A stretch of DNA of 5,363 nucleotides, taken from assembly GCA_029051965.1 (NCBI GenBank), contig JAIDJZ010000238.1:1-5363 (forward strand). The letters are read 5' to 3'. The translations under genes and the position numbers were made by a program. Shown piece by piece: positions 1-5,363 of this stretch. Each line of letters begins with the position of its first letter. Position 1 is the stretch's first letter. Below the pieces are notes generated by a model that saw only the letters and a list, made by a program, of their open reading frames with translations, had not been told where the DNA came from and did no database searches. This DNA comes from Paramuribaculum sp. GTDB lineage: Bacteria > Bacteroidota > Bacteroidia > Bacteroidales > Muribaculaceae.

Positions 1-56
1 CTCCTTCCCTCCGCACCGGAATCGGCTAAAAAAATAAGCTCGCATATTGTATAAAT

Positions 57-64
57 TAAATTTG
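57..64 (+). promoter_or_regulatory. Probable -7 promoter element of the CotH-family gene
   Basis: The octamer TAAATTTG matches the Bacteroidota -7 consensus TAnnTTTG exactly and lies in a very AT-rich stretch (about 27-114). No TTTG or TTG sits at the expected 19-21 bp upstream, so the -33 half is missing or degenerate. An alternative pairing is TTG at 47-49, a 21-bp spacer and the poorer octamer TACTTAGG at 71-78. Either choice leaves an A-rich leader of roughly 30-50 nt before the ATG at 115, with no Shine-Dalgarno sequence, as is usual in this phylum. Confidence 0.45.
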
Positions 65-114
65 AACACTTACTTAGGAAAACAACTATTAAAGAATAAA
101 AAACAGTCAATTCC

Positions 115-1983
115 ATGAAAAAAAGAATTCTTTCAACGGCATTTGTCGCTTTGGGAGCGCTGATGTCGTCTTTTGCTTCGGAGGCGGCAGCGCTGAAGGG
201 CACGACGATCGGGTCGGACCTTAGCGAAGCTGCAAAATGTTTCGACGGCAACGCGTCGACTTATTTCAGAGGCTATTACAGTTACAACAACTCCTATGTG
301 CGCAACTGGGCCGGACTAGATCTCGGGGAGCCTCATGTTATCAGCCGGATCGGATTGCGGGCGGCCGCTCAGATGTCAAAGTCGGCGCGTCTTGCAGTGG
401 TGCAGGGGGCTAATTCAAGTGATTTTACGGACGCCGTCACTATCCAGATTTTCAAGGAAGCTCCCTCGGAAAGAGAAATGACATATCTCGACGTCGAGAC
501 TTCGCGCGGATTCCGTTATGTCCGGGTCGTTGCCTCCGGAACGCAGGGCTGCTTCGCTGAAATTGAGTTTGAGGGTGAGCCGGGTGAGGGCGACAGCTCT
601 AAATTCTTTCAGATCACCAATCTGCCGACTGTGACATTCAACACCCCCGGCCAGGCTGAAATCAAGTCGAAGGATGACAAGCATGCCGGATCCTATGTGG
701 CGATCGTCTCGGACGACGGAACAAAGATCCTCGAGGATGCGTCAGCTCAGATGAAAGGGCGCGGCAATGGTTCGTGGACTTTTCCAAAGAAGCCTTTTCA
801 GATAAAGTTCAACAAGAAGCAGCAGCCTCTCGATGCCCCGGCAAAAGCAAAAAAATGGACTCTGATCAACAACTATGGCGATCGCACTCTGATGAGAAAC
901 AAGGTCGCTTTCGAGATCAGCCGTGAGGTCGGGATGGACTACACGCCCTATTGCACGTTTGTCGACGTTGTCTATAACGGATCCTATGAAGGGGCCTATC
1001 AGCTGTGTGATCAGGTCGAAGTCAGCTCCGGCCGTGTCGAACTGACGGAAATGTCACCCGAGGATGTGGCCGGCGAGGCGCTGAGCGGAGGCTACTTCAT
1101 CGAGATCGATGCCTATGCCGATCAGGAGATTTCGTGGTTCACTTCCGCAAAGGGAACGCCGGTGACAATCAAATCGCCCGACGATGACGAGATCGTTGGG
1201 GCGCAGTCGGCCTATATACGCGATTATTTCAACAAAATGGAGGCCGCCCTCTATTCGGATGATTTCACTGACGAAGAGAAGGGCTATCGCAAATATCTTG
1301 ACCTCGAGAGCTTCCTTCGCTATTTCATTGTCTGCGAGCTCGACGGCAATCAGGATTCGTTCTGGAGCGTCTACATGAGGAAAGACCGCGGCGACGAAAA
1401 GTTCCGGGTCGGTCCGGTGTGGGATATTGATCTCGGTTTCCAGAATTGCGGCACTCCATATCCGGTCAACAGCATGACAGATTATCTCTACACCCACAAG
1501 GATGCCTCGAAAGCCAATGGAATGGAACAGTTTGTCAGCCGGATTGTCAAGGAGGACGCCGGCGCCCGCGGGCAGCTCAGCGAGATGTGGAGTCAGCTTC
1601 GCCACAACGGAAATCTCAACTATGACTATTTCGACAGACTGATCGACAGCTGTGCCAGTGTGCTTGATGAATCGCAGACACTCAATTTTGTGCGCTGGCC
1701 GATTCTCAACCAGTCGGTGCAGAAGAATCAGAAAGTCTACGGTTCCTATGCCGGAGAGGTCGGTAATATCAAGTCGTATCTTCAGGGACGTTTCCCGAAA
1801 CTCGATGAATGGATGGATCTTCACGATGTAGCCGCGATCGGTTCGGTCATTGCTGACGGCGACAACAATGCCGCCGAAGAATATTTTGATCTTCAGGGAC
1901 GCCGCGTTGACGCCTCGAATATGTCGCCGGGCTTTTATATCCGGCGCCACGGCTCGCAGACAGAGAAGATTCTCGTCAGATAA
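115..1983 (+). CDS. Secreted CotH kinase family protein with N-terminal discoidin-like domain
   Basis: This 622-residue protein is predicted to be exported. It starts with a signal peptide (basic MKKR, a hydrophobic stretch to about residue 20, likely cleavage near ASEAAA at 21-26). Residues about 27-155 resemble an F5/8 type C (discoidin-like) carbohydrate- or surface-binding domain, with the motifs CFDGN (42-46), WAGLDLGE (65-72) and FRYVRV (133-138). Residues about 165-570 form the CotH domain: RGNGSW (216-221), KPFQIKF (226-232), NNYGDRTLMRNK (252-263), YEGAYQL (291-297), ELDGNQDSF (408-416) and GPVWDIDLGF (433-442). Characterised CotH proteins (Bacillus spore coat) are atypical protein kinases. 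By analogy, D437 or D439 in WDIDL is a candidate metal-binding residue and D414 lies in the likely active-site loop; this assignment is inferred. The C-terminus (590-622; YFDLQGRRV, then GFYI and a basic end) resembles the tails of many exported Bacteroidales proteins. The ATG at 115 places the signal peptide correctly. The gene is monocistronic as seen. The family call is secure, but substrate and biological role are unknown. Confidence 0.88.
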   Translation: MKKRILSTAFVALGALMSSFASEAAALKGTTIGSDLSEAAKCFDGNASTYFRGYYSYNNSYVRNWAGLDLGEPHVISRIGLRAAAQMSKSARLAVVQGANSSDFTDAVTIQIFKEAPSEREMTYLDVETSRGFRYVRVVASGTQGCFAEIEFEGEPGEGDSSKFFQITNLPTVTFNTPGQAEIKSKDDKHAGSYVAIVSDDGTKILEDASAQMKGRGNGSWTFPKKPFQIKFNKKQQPLDAPAKAKKWTLINNYGDRTLMRNKVAFEISREVGMDYTPYCTFVDVVYNGSYEGAYQLCDQVEVSSGRVELTEMSPEDVAGEALSGGYFIEIDAYADQEISWFTSAKGTPVTIKSPDDDEIVGAQSAYIRDYFNKMEAALYSDDFTDEEKGYRKYLDLESFLRYFIVCELDGNQDSFWSVYMRKDRGDEKFRVGPVWDIDLGFQNCGTPYPVNSMTDYLYTHKDASKANGMEQFVSRIVKEDAGARGQLSEMWSQLRHNGNLNYDYFDRLIDSCASVLDESQTLNFVRWPILNQSVQKNQKVYGSYAGEVGNIKSYLQGRFPKLDEWMDLHDVAAIGSVIADGDNNAAEEYFDLQGRRVDASNMSPGFYIRRHGSQTEKILVR

Positions 1984-2016
1984 CCGGATAATTGGTTGTC
2001 TCAGTCAGAGCAGAAC

Positions 2017-2060
2017 AACAAAAGAAGCGGATCGCGTTGTAGCAGATCCGCTTCTTTGTT
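2017..2060. terminator. Bidirectional intrinsic terminator between convergent genes
   Basis: A perfect 13-bp inverted repeat (arms AAAGAAGCGGATC at 2021-2033 and GATCCGCTTCTTT at 2045-2057) encloses an 11-nt loop. The stem extends by three more pairs (2017-2019 with 2058-2060) past one bulged A. On the + strand the stem runs into CTTTGTTTAATT; on the - strand the other arm runs into CTTTTGTTGTT, so both sides have a T-rich end. It lies 33 nt after the CotH stop and about 20 nt after the stop of the leftward gene, which suits a shared terminator. The T runs are interrupted, so efficiency is uncertain. Confidence 0.85.
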
Positions 2061-2079
2061 TAATTGAATGGGTCGAAGA

Positions 2080-3834
2080 TCAGCGTGCCGAGATTGCTTC
2101 GATCGCGCGGGTCAGGTCGTTGACGACTCTGCCGGTGGAATACCACTGGTTCATTGCACCCGAGCGTATGGGACGCAGGGCTTCTTCGAGCATCAGGAGG
2201 GCTTCATAGTTGCCGGACTTTTCGAATTCCTCGCGAAGAAGACGTATCTTTTCGCTGAGCTGAATGCCCTCGAGCATCCGTTCGTAGCGGATCGAGGAGC
2301 GTCCGTCGGGATAGACGAAATAAGTGTCGCCGGGGGCGAACATATGGAAGCGCGTGTCGGTCAGCGGGTCGTTGGTCCAGTTTGTGAACGACCAGTGGAG
2401 GTAGCCGTCATGGCCAGTGGCAGTGGCATAGACCGGGAGATAGGCGCCGTCGGCCGGAGCGGAATTGGCAAACTGGCTCGGCGCCGGAGTGGCGCAGCAG
2501 GTGTACATCAGCGTCGTGTAGCCTTTTTCGCGGCGGCGTTTCATGACGTCATCCGGGAAAAAGTCGCCCTTGATCAGTGTGTAGCTCTCGAGAGAGTCAA
2601 CAAGTTCGGGATGATATGATCCGGCAAGCGACATCTTGATGTCGGGCACGGCGTTTTTGGCTACCCGGCGTGCGTCGAGCATCTGGGGCAGACCGCGTTC
2701 GTCCATGACAATGAGAGTCTTTTCAAACCACCCTTTTTCTTTGAGGTGTTTTGTGAGGGCATGAAGGAAAGAGGTCCAGAGATCGGCATATTCAGGCGAA
2801 TCGGATGGCGCGTCGAGGAAGCGGTATTCGCCGGTTGCCTCGTCGAGATAGCGGAACTTCATTTCCCAGGGAACCATCGTGAAACACTCGATGTTTGCGT
2901 CGACTCCGTTTTTGGTCATGAAGTCGACATAGCGGTCGAAGATTGTATAGTCATACTTCCACGATCCGTCGGCTGTGCGGATGGTTTCGACCATAGGCTC
3001 GAACTTATCGTTGCTTTGTTCGCCCCAGGGCTCATAGAAGAGGATTGTCGAGATCGTTTTCTGGCCGGCGCGGGCGAGCATTTTCGCATAAGGCTCAAGC
3101 AGACGCAGGTGTTCGTTGCTCCAGGGTTCGACTCCGTAGTAGCGTGAAATGGCGTAAGGCTGCTGCCATAGGTCGAGATAGAATGCATAATCGGCCGGCG
3201 CGGGGAGCGTGCGGTCGGAGACGTTGATCGACAGCGAGAGGGTTGCAAGCGGCTTCTTGCCCGAGGAGGGAAGGAGTTCGATGGTGGCTGTGTAGGGACC
3301 TGGTTTGATGTCGCGCGGAATCTCGACCGAACACCACACCGGACGCACCGTCTGCGCCTGCATGTCGACTGAGGCTTCGGGTAGGTCGATCATGTCGGGT
3401 AGAGTATAGGTCGGGAGATTCGGATCGGGATAGCCGCAGGCATTGTGGGCTGTGACGGTGACATAGCGCATGAATGAAGCTGAGGCCTGCGCGGCTGCTA
3501 CCTTTTTACCGCGAGTATCGCGAAGGTCTGACATGCGGAGGCGCAGCCCCTCGGTTGGAGTGTTGGCAATGATGAGGGCCTCGAGTCCGATACGTTCGCC
3601 TCGCCATGCTGAAACGGTGGTGTCGGAGAGGTTGATGCGAGGCGGTGAGGCGAGCTGTCGGTAGGCGATGTCCTTTGAGGCCCAGGAAAAAGTCAGCGGG
3701 GCGGAGATCTGTGTCCATCCCGATTTGTCAACGGTTGCAGTGTCGGCCGGTTCGACGTAGGGCTTGATTTCGGCGCAATTGGCGGCGACCGATGCGAGGG
3801 CAAGGGCCGCCCCGGCGAAGAAGCGGGTTGTCAT
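2080..3834 (-). CDS. Exported GH123/DUF4091-family glycoside hydrolase-like protein
   Basis: This 584-residue protein resembles the GH123 (formerly DUF4091) group, whose characterised members are beta-N-acetylgalactosaminidases using substrate-assisted catalysis with an adjacent Asp-Glu pair. An N-terminal signal peptide (MTTRFF, hydrophobic to about residue 18, likely cleavage near ANCA at 18-21) predicts export. C20 is preceded by Asn, so a lipobox is doubtful. Residues about 40-210 look like the beta-sandwich domain (WRGER at 77-81, GPYTATIEL at 179-187). Residues about 215-500 look like the barrel: FYLDLWQQPYAISRYYGV (218-235), LIVMDERGLP (374-383) with candidate catalytic D378-E379, SLAGSYHPE (402-410), MYTCC (443-447) and GYLHWSFTNW (477-486). 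The end carries GDTYFVYPDGRSSIRYERM (502-520), typical of this group, then a helical tail. Length and domain order are complete. It faces the CotH gene tail to tail. Family membership is firm; the exact substrate, GalNAc-containing or other, is not established. Confidence 0.85.
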   Translation of the reverse strand: MTTRFFAGAALALASVAANCAEIKPYVEPADTATVDKSGWTQISAPLTFSWASKDIAYRQLASPPRINLSDTTVSAWRGERIGLEALIIANTPTEGLRLRMSDLRDTRGKKVAAAQASASFMRYVTVTAHNACGYPDPNLPTYTLPDMIDLPEASVDMQAQTVRPVWCSVEIPRDIKPGPYTATIELLPSSGKKPLATLSLSINVSDRTLPAPADYAFYLDLWQQPYAISRYYGVEPWSNEHLRLLEPYAKMLARAGQKTISTILFYEPWGEQSNDKFEPMVETIRTADGSWKYDYTIFDRYVDFMTKNGVDANIECFTMVPWEMKFRYLDEATGEYRFLDAPSDSPEYADLWTSFLHALTKHLKEKGWFEKTLIVMDERGLPQMLDARRVAKNAVPDIKMSLAGSYHPELVDSLESYTLIKGDFFPDDVMKRRREKGYTTLMYTCCATPAPSQFANSAPADGAYLPVYATATGHDGYLHWSFTNWTNDPLTDTRFHMFAPGDTYFVYPDGRSSIRYERMLEGIQLSEKIRLLREEFEKSGNYEALLMLEEALRPIRSGAMNQWYSTGRVVNDLTRAIEAISAR

Positions 3835-3864
3835 GGATGATTAAGTCGTTGAAGTTTAAAATTT

Positions 3865-3898
3865 TCAGATTCTACAAAATTACGAAAAAATAATCTGA
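3865..3898. repeat. 7-bp inverted repeat straddling the leftward -7 element
   Basis: TCAGATT (3865-3871) and AATCTGA (3892-3898) are perfect inverted copies separated by 20 bp. The -7 element of the leftward glycosidase gene (3875-3882) lies between them. It could be an operator for a dimeric regulator or simply chance in AT-rich DNA. The arms are too short and too far apart to be a convincing terminator. No regulator gene is adjacent. Confidence 0.3.
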
Positions 3899-3906
3899 CA
3901 TTCAAA
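3875..3906 (-). promoter_or_regulatory. Bacteroidota-type promoter of the GH123-like gene
   Basis: Read on the - strand, TTTG (3903-3906) is followed after exactly 20 bp by TAATTTTG (3875-3882). These match the Bacteroidota -33 (TTTG) and -7 (TAnnTTTG) consensus with standard spacing. Transcription should start a few bases beyond 3875, giving a leader of roughly 30-40 nt before the ATG at 3834. No Shine-Dalgarno sequence is evident. This is the best-matching promoter in the window. Confidence 0.72.
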
Positions 3907-3969
3907 CTCCGCCGTCAGGCAATTTATGAGTGTATTGAGCAATCTCTGAATTTCCTTGGATGTGAAAAG

Positions 3970-4000
3970 TTGGAATTTGGCAGGGAATTGATTACTTTTG
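3970..4000 (+). promoter_or_regulatory. Bacteroidota-type promoter of the dtd-mazG-deoC operon
   Basis: TTG (3970-3972) is followed after 20 bp by TACTTTTG (3993-4000), an exact TAnnTTTG match. The predicted start of transcription lies shortly after 4000, giving a leader of about 30-35 nt before the ATG at 4040. The -33 half is the shorter TTG form. This placement helps exclude an upstream TTG (3998) as the start codon of dtd, because that codon is inside the -7 element. Confidence 0.68.
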
Positions 4001-4039
4001 CCAAACAGATCGAATCAATCAAAAGCGATTAGAGAAACA

Positions 4040-4492
4040 ATGCGGATAGTCATTCAGAGAGTCAGAGAGGCCAGTGTGGAAGTCGACGGACGTCAGGTCA
4101 GCGCGATCGGCGCGGGGCTGATGGTTCTTGTCGGTGTTGAAAACGGCGATACGGACGACGATGCGCGCTGGCTGGCCGACAAAACGTCGGCTCTGCGCAT
4201 ATTCCCCGACGAAAACGGGGTAATGAACCGATCCTTGAAGGATGTCGGAGGCGAAGTGCTTTCCGTCAGTCAGTTCACACTGACGGCCTCGACCCGCAAA
4301 GGCAACCGTCCGAGCTATATCCGTGCGGCAGGTCATGAAGAGGCAATCCGTCTCTACGAAGCCTATTCGCGGATGGTTGGCGAGCGTTCGGGCTGTCCGG
4401 TCAGGAAGGGCGTTTTTGGCGCCGACATGAATGTCGGGCTCGTCAACGATGGCCCGGTGACGATAATAATCGATTCCCGGCTGAAGGAATGA
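4040..4492 (+). CDS. dtd: D-aminoacyl-tRNA deacylase
   Basis: This cytoplasmic proofreading enzyme hydrolyses D-aminoacyl-tRNAs (classically D-Tyr-tRNA) and, in studied homologues, glycine mischarged on tRNA-Ala. It frees the tRNA and keeps D-amino acids out of proteins. The 150-residue protein has the usual DTD length and both signatures: SQFTL (77-81), and FGADM (126-130) followed by NDGPVT (136-141), whose Gly-Pro (138-139) forms the cross-subunit Gly-cisPro motif of the dimer. The N-terminus MRIVIQRV matches the family's first strand. I chose the ATG at 4040 because the in-frame TTG at 3998 would add 14 residues unlike any DTD N-terminus and lies in the promoter. AGAGA a few bases upstream of the ATG is only a weak ribosome-binding site. 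It is first in an operon: 19 bp separate its stop from the next ATG. Confidence 0.96.
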   Translation: MRIVIQRVREASVEVDGRQVSAIGAGLMVLVGVENGDTDDDARWLADKTSALRIFPDENGVMNRSLKDVGGEVLSVSQFTLTASTRKGNRPSYIRAAGHEEAIRLYEAYSRMVGERSGCPVRKGVFGADMNVGLVNDGPVTIIIDSRLKE

Positions 4493-4511
4493 ACCGCAAA
4501 ACTGAATCTCT

Positions 4512-4862
4512 ATGGCTGAGAATGATCTGACAATAAAGGGTCTGCAGCAGACGGTCGACGACTGGATCTGCGGAATCGGCAACGGCTATTTCGCGCCGCT
4601 GACCAACATGGCCGTACTGGCCGAAGAGGTCGGAGAGGTTGCGCGGGTGATGGCGCGTGACTATGGAGAGCAGTCGTGGCGCGAAGGTGCGGACCGCGGC
4701 GATCTTGGCGACGAACTTGCCGATGTCGTCTGGGTAGTCGCTGCGATAGCCAATCAGACCGGCATTGATCTGAACGAAGCTATCAGGAAAAATGTTGATA
4801 AGAAGACCCGACGTGACAAGATGCGTCATAAGAATAATCCAAAACTGAACAAATCCAAATAA
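4512..4862 (+). CDS. MazG-like nucleotide pyrophosphohydrolase
   Basis: This 116-residue all-alpha protein contains one MazG domain. MazG-type enzymes cleave (d)NTPs to the monophosphate and pyrophosphate, often removing non-canonical or excess nucleotides. The Mg2+-binding signature EExxE...ExxD is intact: E38, E39 and E42 in AEEVGEVAR, then E68 and D71 in LGDELADVVW. The single-domain size fits small MazG or dCTPase-like family members rather than the two-domain MazG of E. coli. The C-terminal end (about 93-116) is rich in Lys and Arg and probably disordered. The gene lies 19 bp after dtd and 4 bp before deoC, so co-transcription is very likely. The preferred nucleotide cannot be deduced. 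No toxin-antitoxin partner gene is present, so a mazEF link is not implied. Confidence 0.9.
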   Translation: MAENDLTIKGLQQTVDDWICGIGNGYFAPLTNMAVLAEEVGEVARVMARDYGEQSWREGADRGDLGDELADVVWVVAAIANQTGIDLNEAIRKNVDKKTRRDKMRHKNNPKLNKSK

Positions 4863-4866
4863 AGCT

Positions 4867-5363
4867 ATGAGCGACAAGTATCATGACCAAGTGGCGAAAA
4901 GCCAAGTAACTACCGATGACGCCTTTGTGAAGGCCGAGGTTGAGCGCATTCTCTCCGAAAAGAAAGAGGAAAACAAGACCGAAGATGTCCTTAAGTTTCT
5001 CTTCACCTGCATCGACCTGACAACGCTTAACGCGACTGACTCGCCACAGTCTGTCGCACGTTTCACCGAACGCGTCAATGACTTCGAGGAGGCTTATCCC
5101 GAACTCAAACCGGTTGCGGCGATCTGTGTTTATCCGAACTTCTCGCCCGTTGTCCGTACGGTTCTCGATGTGAGCGAAGTCAACATCGCCTGCGTCTCAG
5201 GCGGATTCCCCACTTCGCAGACCTACCCCGAAGTGAAAGTCGCCGAAACCGCGCTTGCTCTCGACGGTGGTGCCGACGAGATCGACATCGTGATGAATCT
5301 CGGAAACTTCCTAGATGGCGATTGTGAAGAGGTCTGCGATGAGATATCTGAGCTGAAAGAAGT
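4867..5363 (+). CDS. deoC: Deoxyribose-phosphate aldolase, 5' part (cut by window end)
   Basis: DeoC cleaves 2-deoxy-D-ribose 5-phosphate into glyceraldehyde 3-phosphate and acetaldehyde, the last step of deoxynucleoside breakdown in the cytoplasm. The first 165 codons are present, ending in SELKE. Recognisable class I aldolase motifs are CIDLTTLN (48-55; D50 aligns with E. coli D16), AAICVYPNF (84-92; C87 aligns with C47), ACVSGGFP (108-115), VAETALALDGGADEIDIVMN (125-144), where D140 aligns with catalytic D102. The Schiff-base lysine (K167 in E. coli) and the second lysine would lie beyond the window, so activity cannot be confirmed here. The N-terminus is about 34 residues longer than in E. 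coli, with a charged helix-like stretch (about 22-40). The ATG lies 4 bp after the mazG-like stop, suggesting translational coupling. Confidence 0.95.
   Translation, partial: MSDKYHDQVAKSQVTTDDAFVKAEVERILSEKKEENKTEDVLKFLFTCIDLTTLNATDSPQSVARFTERVNDFEEAYPELKPVAAICVYPNFSPVVRTVLDVSEVNIACVSGGFPTSQTYPEVKVAETALALDGGADEIDIVMNLGNFLDGDCEEVCDEISELKE

Noticed and set aside
1..12. CTCCTTCCCTCC at the window start recurs, inverted, at 3265-3276 inside the glycosidase gene (both readable as Leu-Leu-Pro-Ser)
   Set aside because: A single 12-nt match is about what chance gives in a window of this size. A paralogous upstream gene is possible but cannot be shown from these bases.
1..54. Possible end of an upstream gene (GC-rich to about 26, with stops at 27-29 in frame 3 or 52-54 in frame 1)
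   Set aside because: Composition drops sharply after position 26, which would suit a gene end, but fewer than 20 codons are visible and the frame and strand cannot be decided.
1054..1950. A 298-codon open frame antisense to the CotH gene
   Set aside because: It is a frame shadow of a gene with strong codon bias. Its translation has no recognisable domain, while the + strand frame gives a clear CotH protein.
2068..2619. A 183-codon open frame on the + strand opposite the glycosidase gene
   Set aside because: It overlaps the shared terminator region and the well-supported - strand gene. Its translation shows no family motif.
3775..3777. Lipoprotein signal (C20) in the glycosidase
   Set aside because: The residues before the Cys are Ala-Ala-Asn. 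Asn at -1 does not fit the lipobox, so ordinary signal-peptidase cleavage is more likely.
3995..4025. Six-base inverted repeat CTTTTG / CAAAAG around the dtd leader
   Set aside because: One arm is part of the -7 promoter motif and the spacer is 19 nt. It is most likely coincidence in AT-rich sequence.
4019..4582. A 187-codon open frame antisense to dtd
   Set aside because: The + strand carries unmistakable DTD motifs (SQFTL, NDGPVT). The antisense product has no recognisable features.

Overview
The window looks like a chromosomal segment of a gut-type Bacteroidota, most likely order Bacteroidales and possibly Muribaculaceae. The evidence is threefold. Matches to the Bacteroidota -7 promoter motif TAnnTTTG lie upstream of the three genes or operons. 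Shine-Dalgarno sequences are weak or absent and the leaders are A-rich. The gene content is also typical: a secreted CotH-kinase protein with an 'LQGRRV'-type C-terminal tail, a periplasmic GH123/DUF4091-type glycosidase, and a dtd-mazG-deoC cluster. The family-level placement is inference.

Layout. Positions 1-114 hold an intergenic leader, perhaps with the last codons of an unseen upstream gene. Positions 115-1983 (+) encode a 622-residue exported protein with a discoidin-like N-terminal domain, a CotH kinase-like domain and a C-terminal tail. Positions 1984-2079 hold a strong hairpin that can end transcription from both sides. Positions 2080-3834 (-) encode a 584-residue exported glycoside hydrolase-like protein convergent with the CotH gene. 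Positions 3835-4039 form a divergent promoter region, with a well-matched promoter facing each way and a 7-bp dyad around the leftward -7 element. Positions 4040-5363 (+) carry a tight operon: dtd (D-aminoacyl-tRNA deacylase), a MazG-type nucleotide pyrophosphohydrolase, and the first 165 codons of deoC (deoxyribose-phosphate aldolase), which runs off the window.

How the genes fit together. The rightward operon is cytoplasmic housekeeping: D-amino acid proofreading, probable nucleotide-pool cleaning and deoxynucleoside salvage. The two left-hand genes are exported accessory functions, probably acting on extracytoplasmic proteins or glycans, but they are convergent and need not be co-regulated. 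I see no tRNA or rRNA gene, CRISPR array, insertion sequence or phage gene. I also see no clear evidence of a wholly new system. The least understood element is the secreted CotH-like kinase, whose substrate cannot be read from the sequence.
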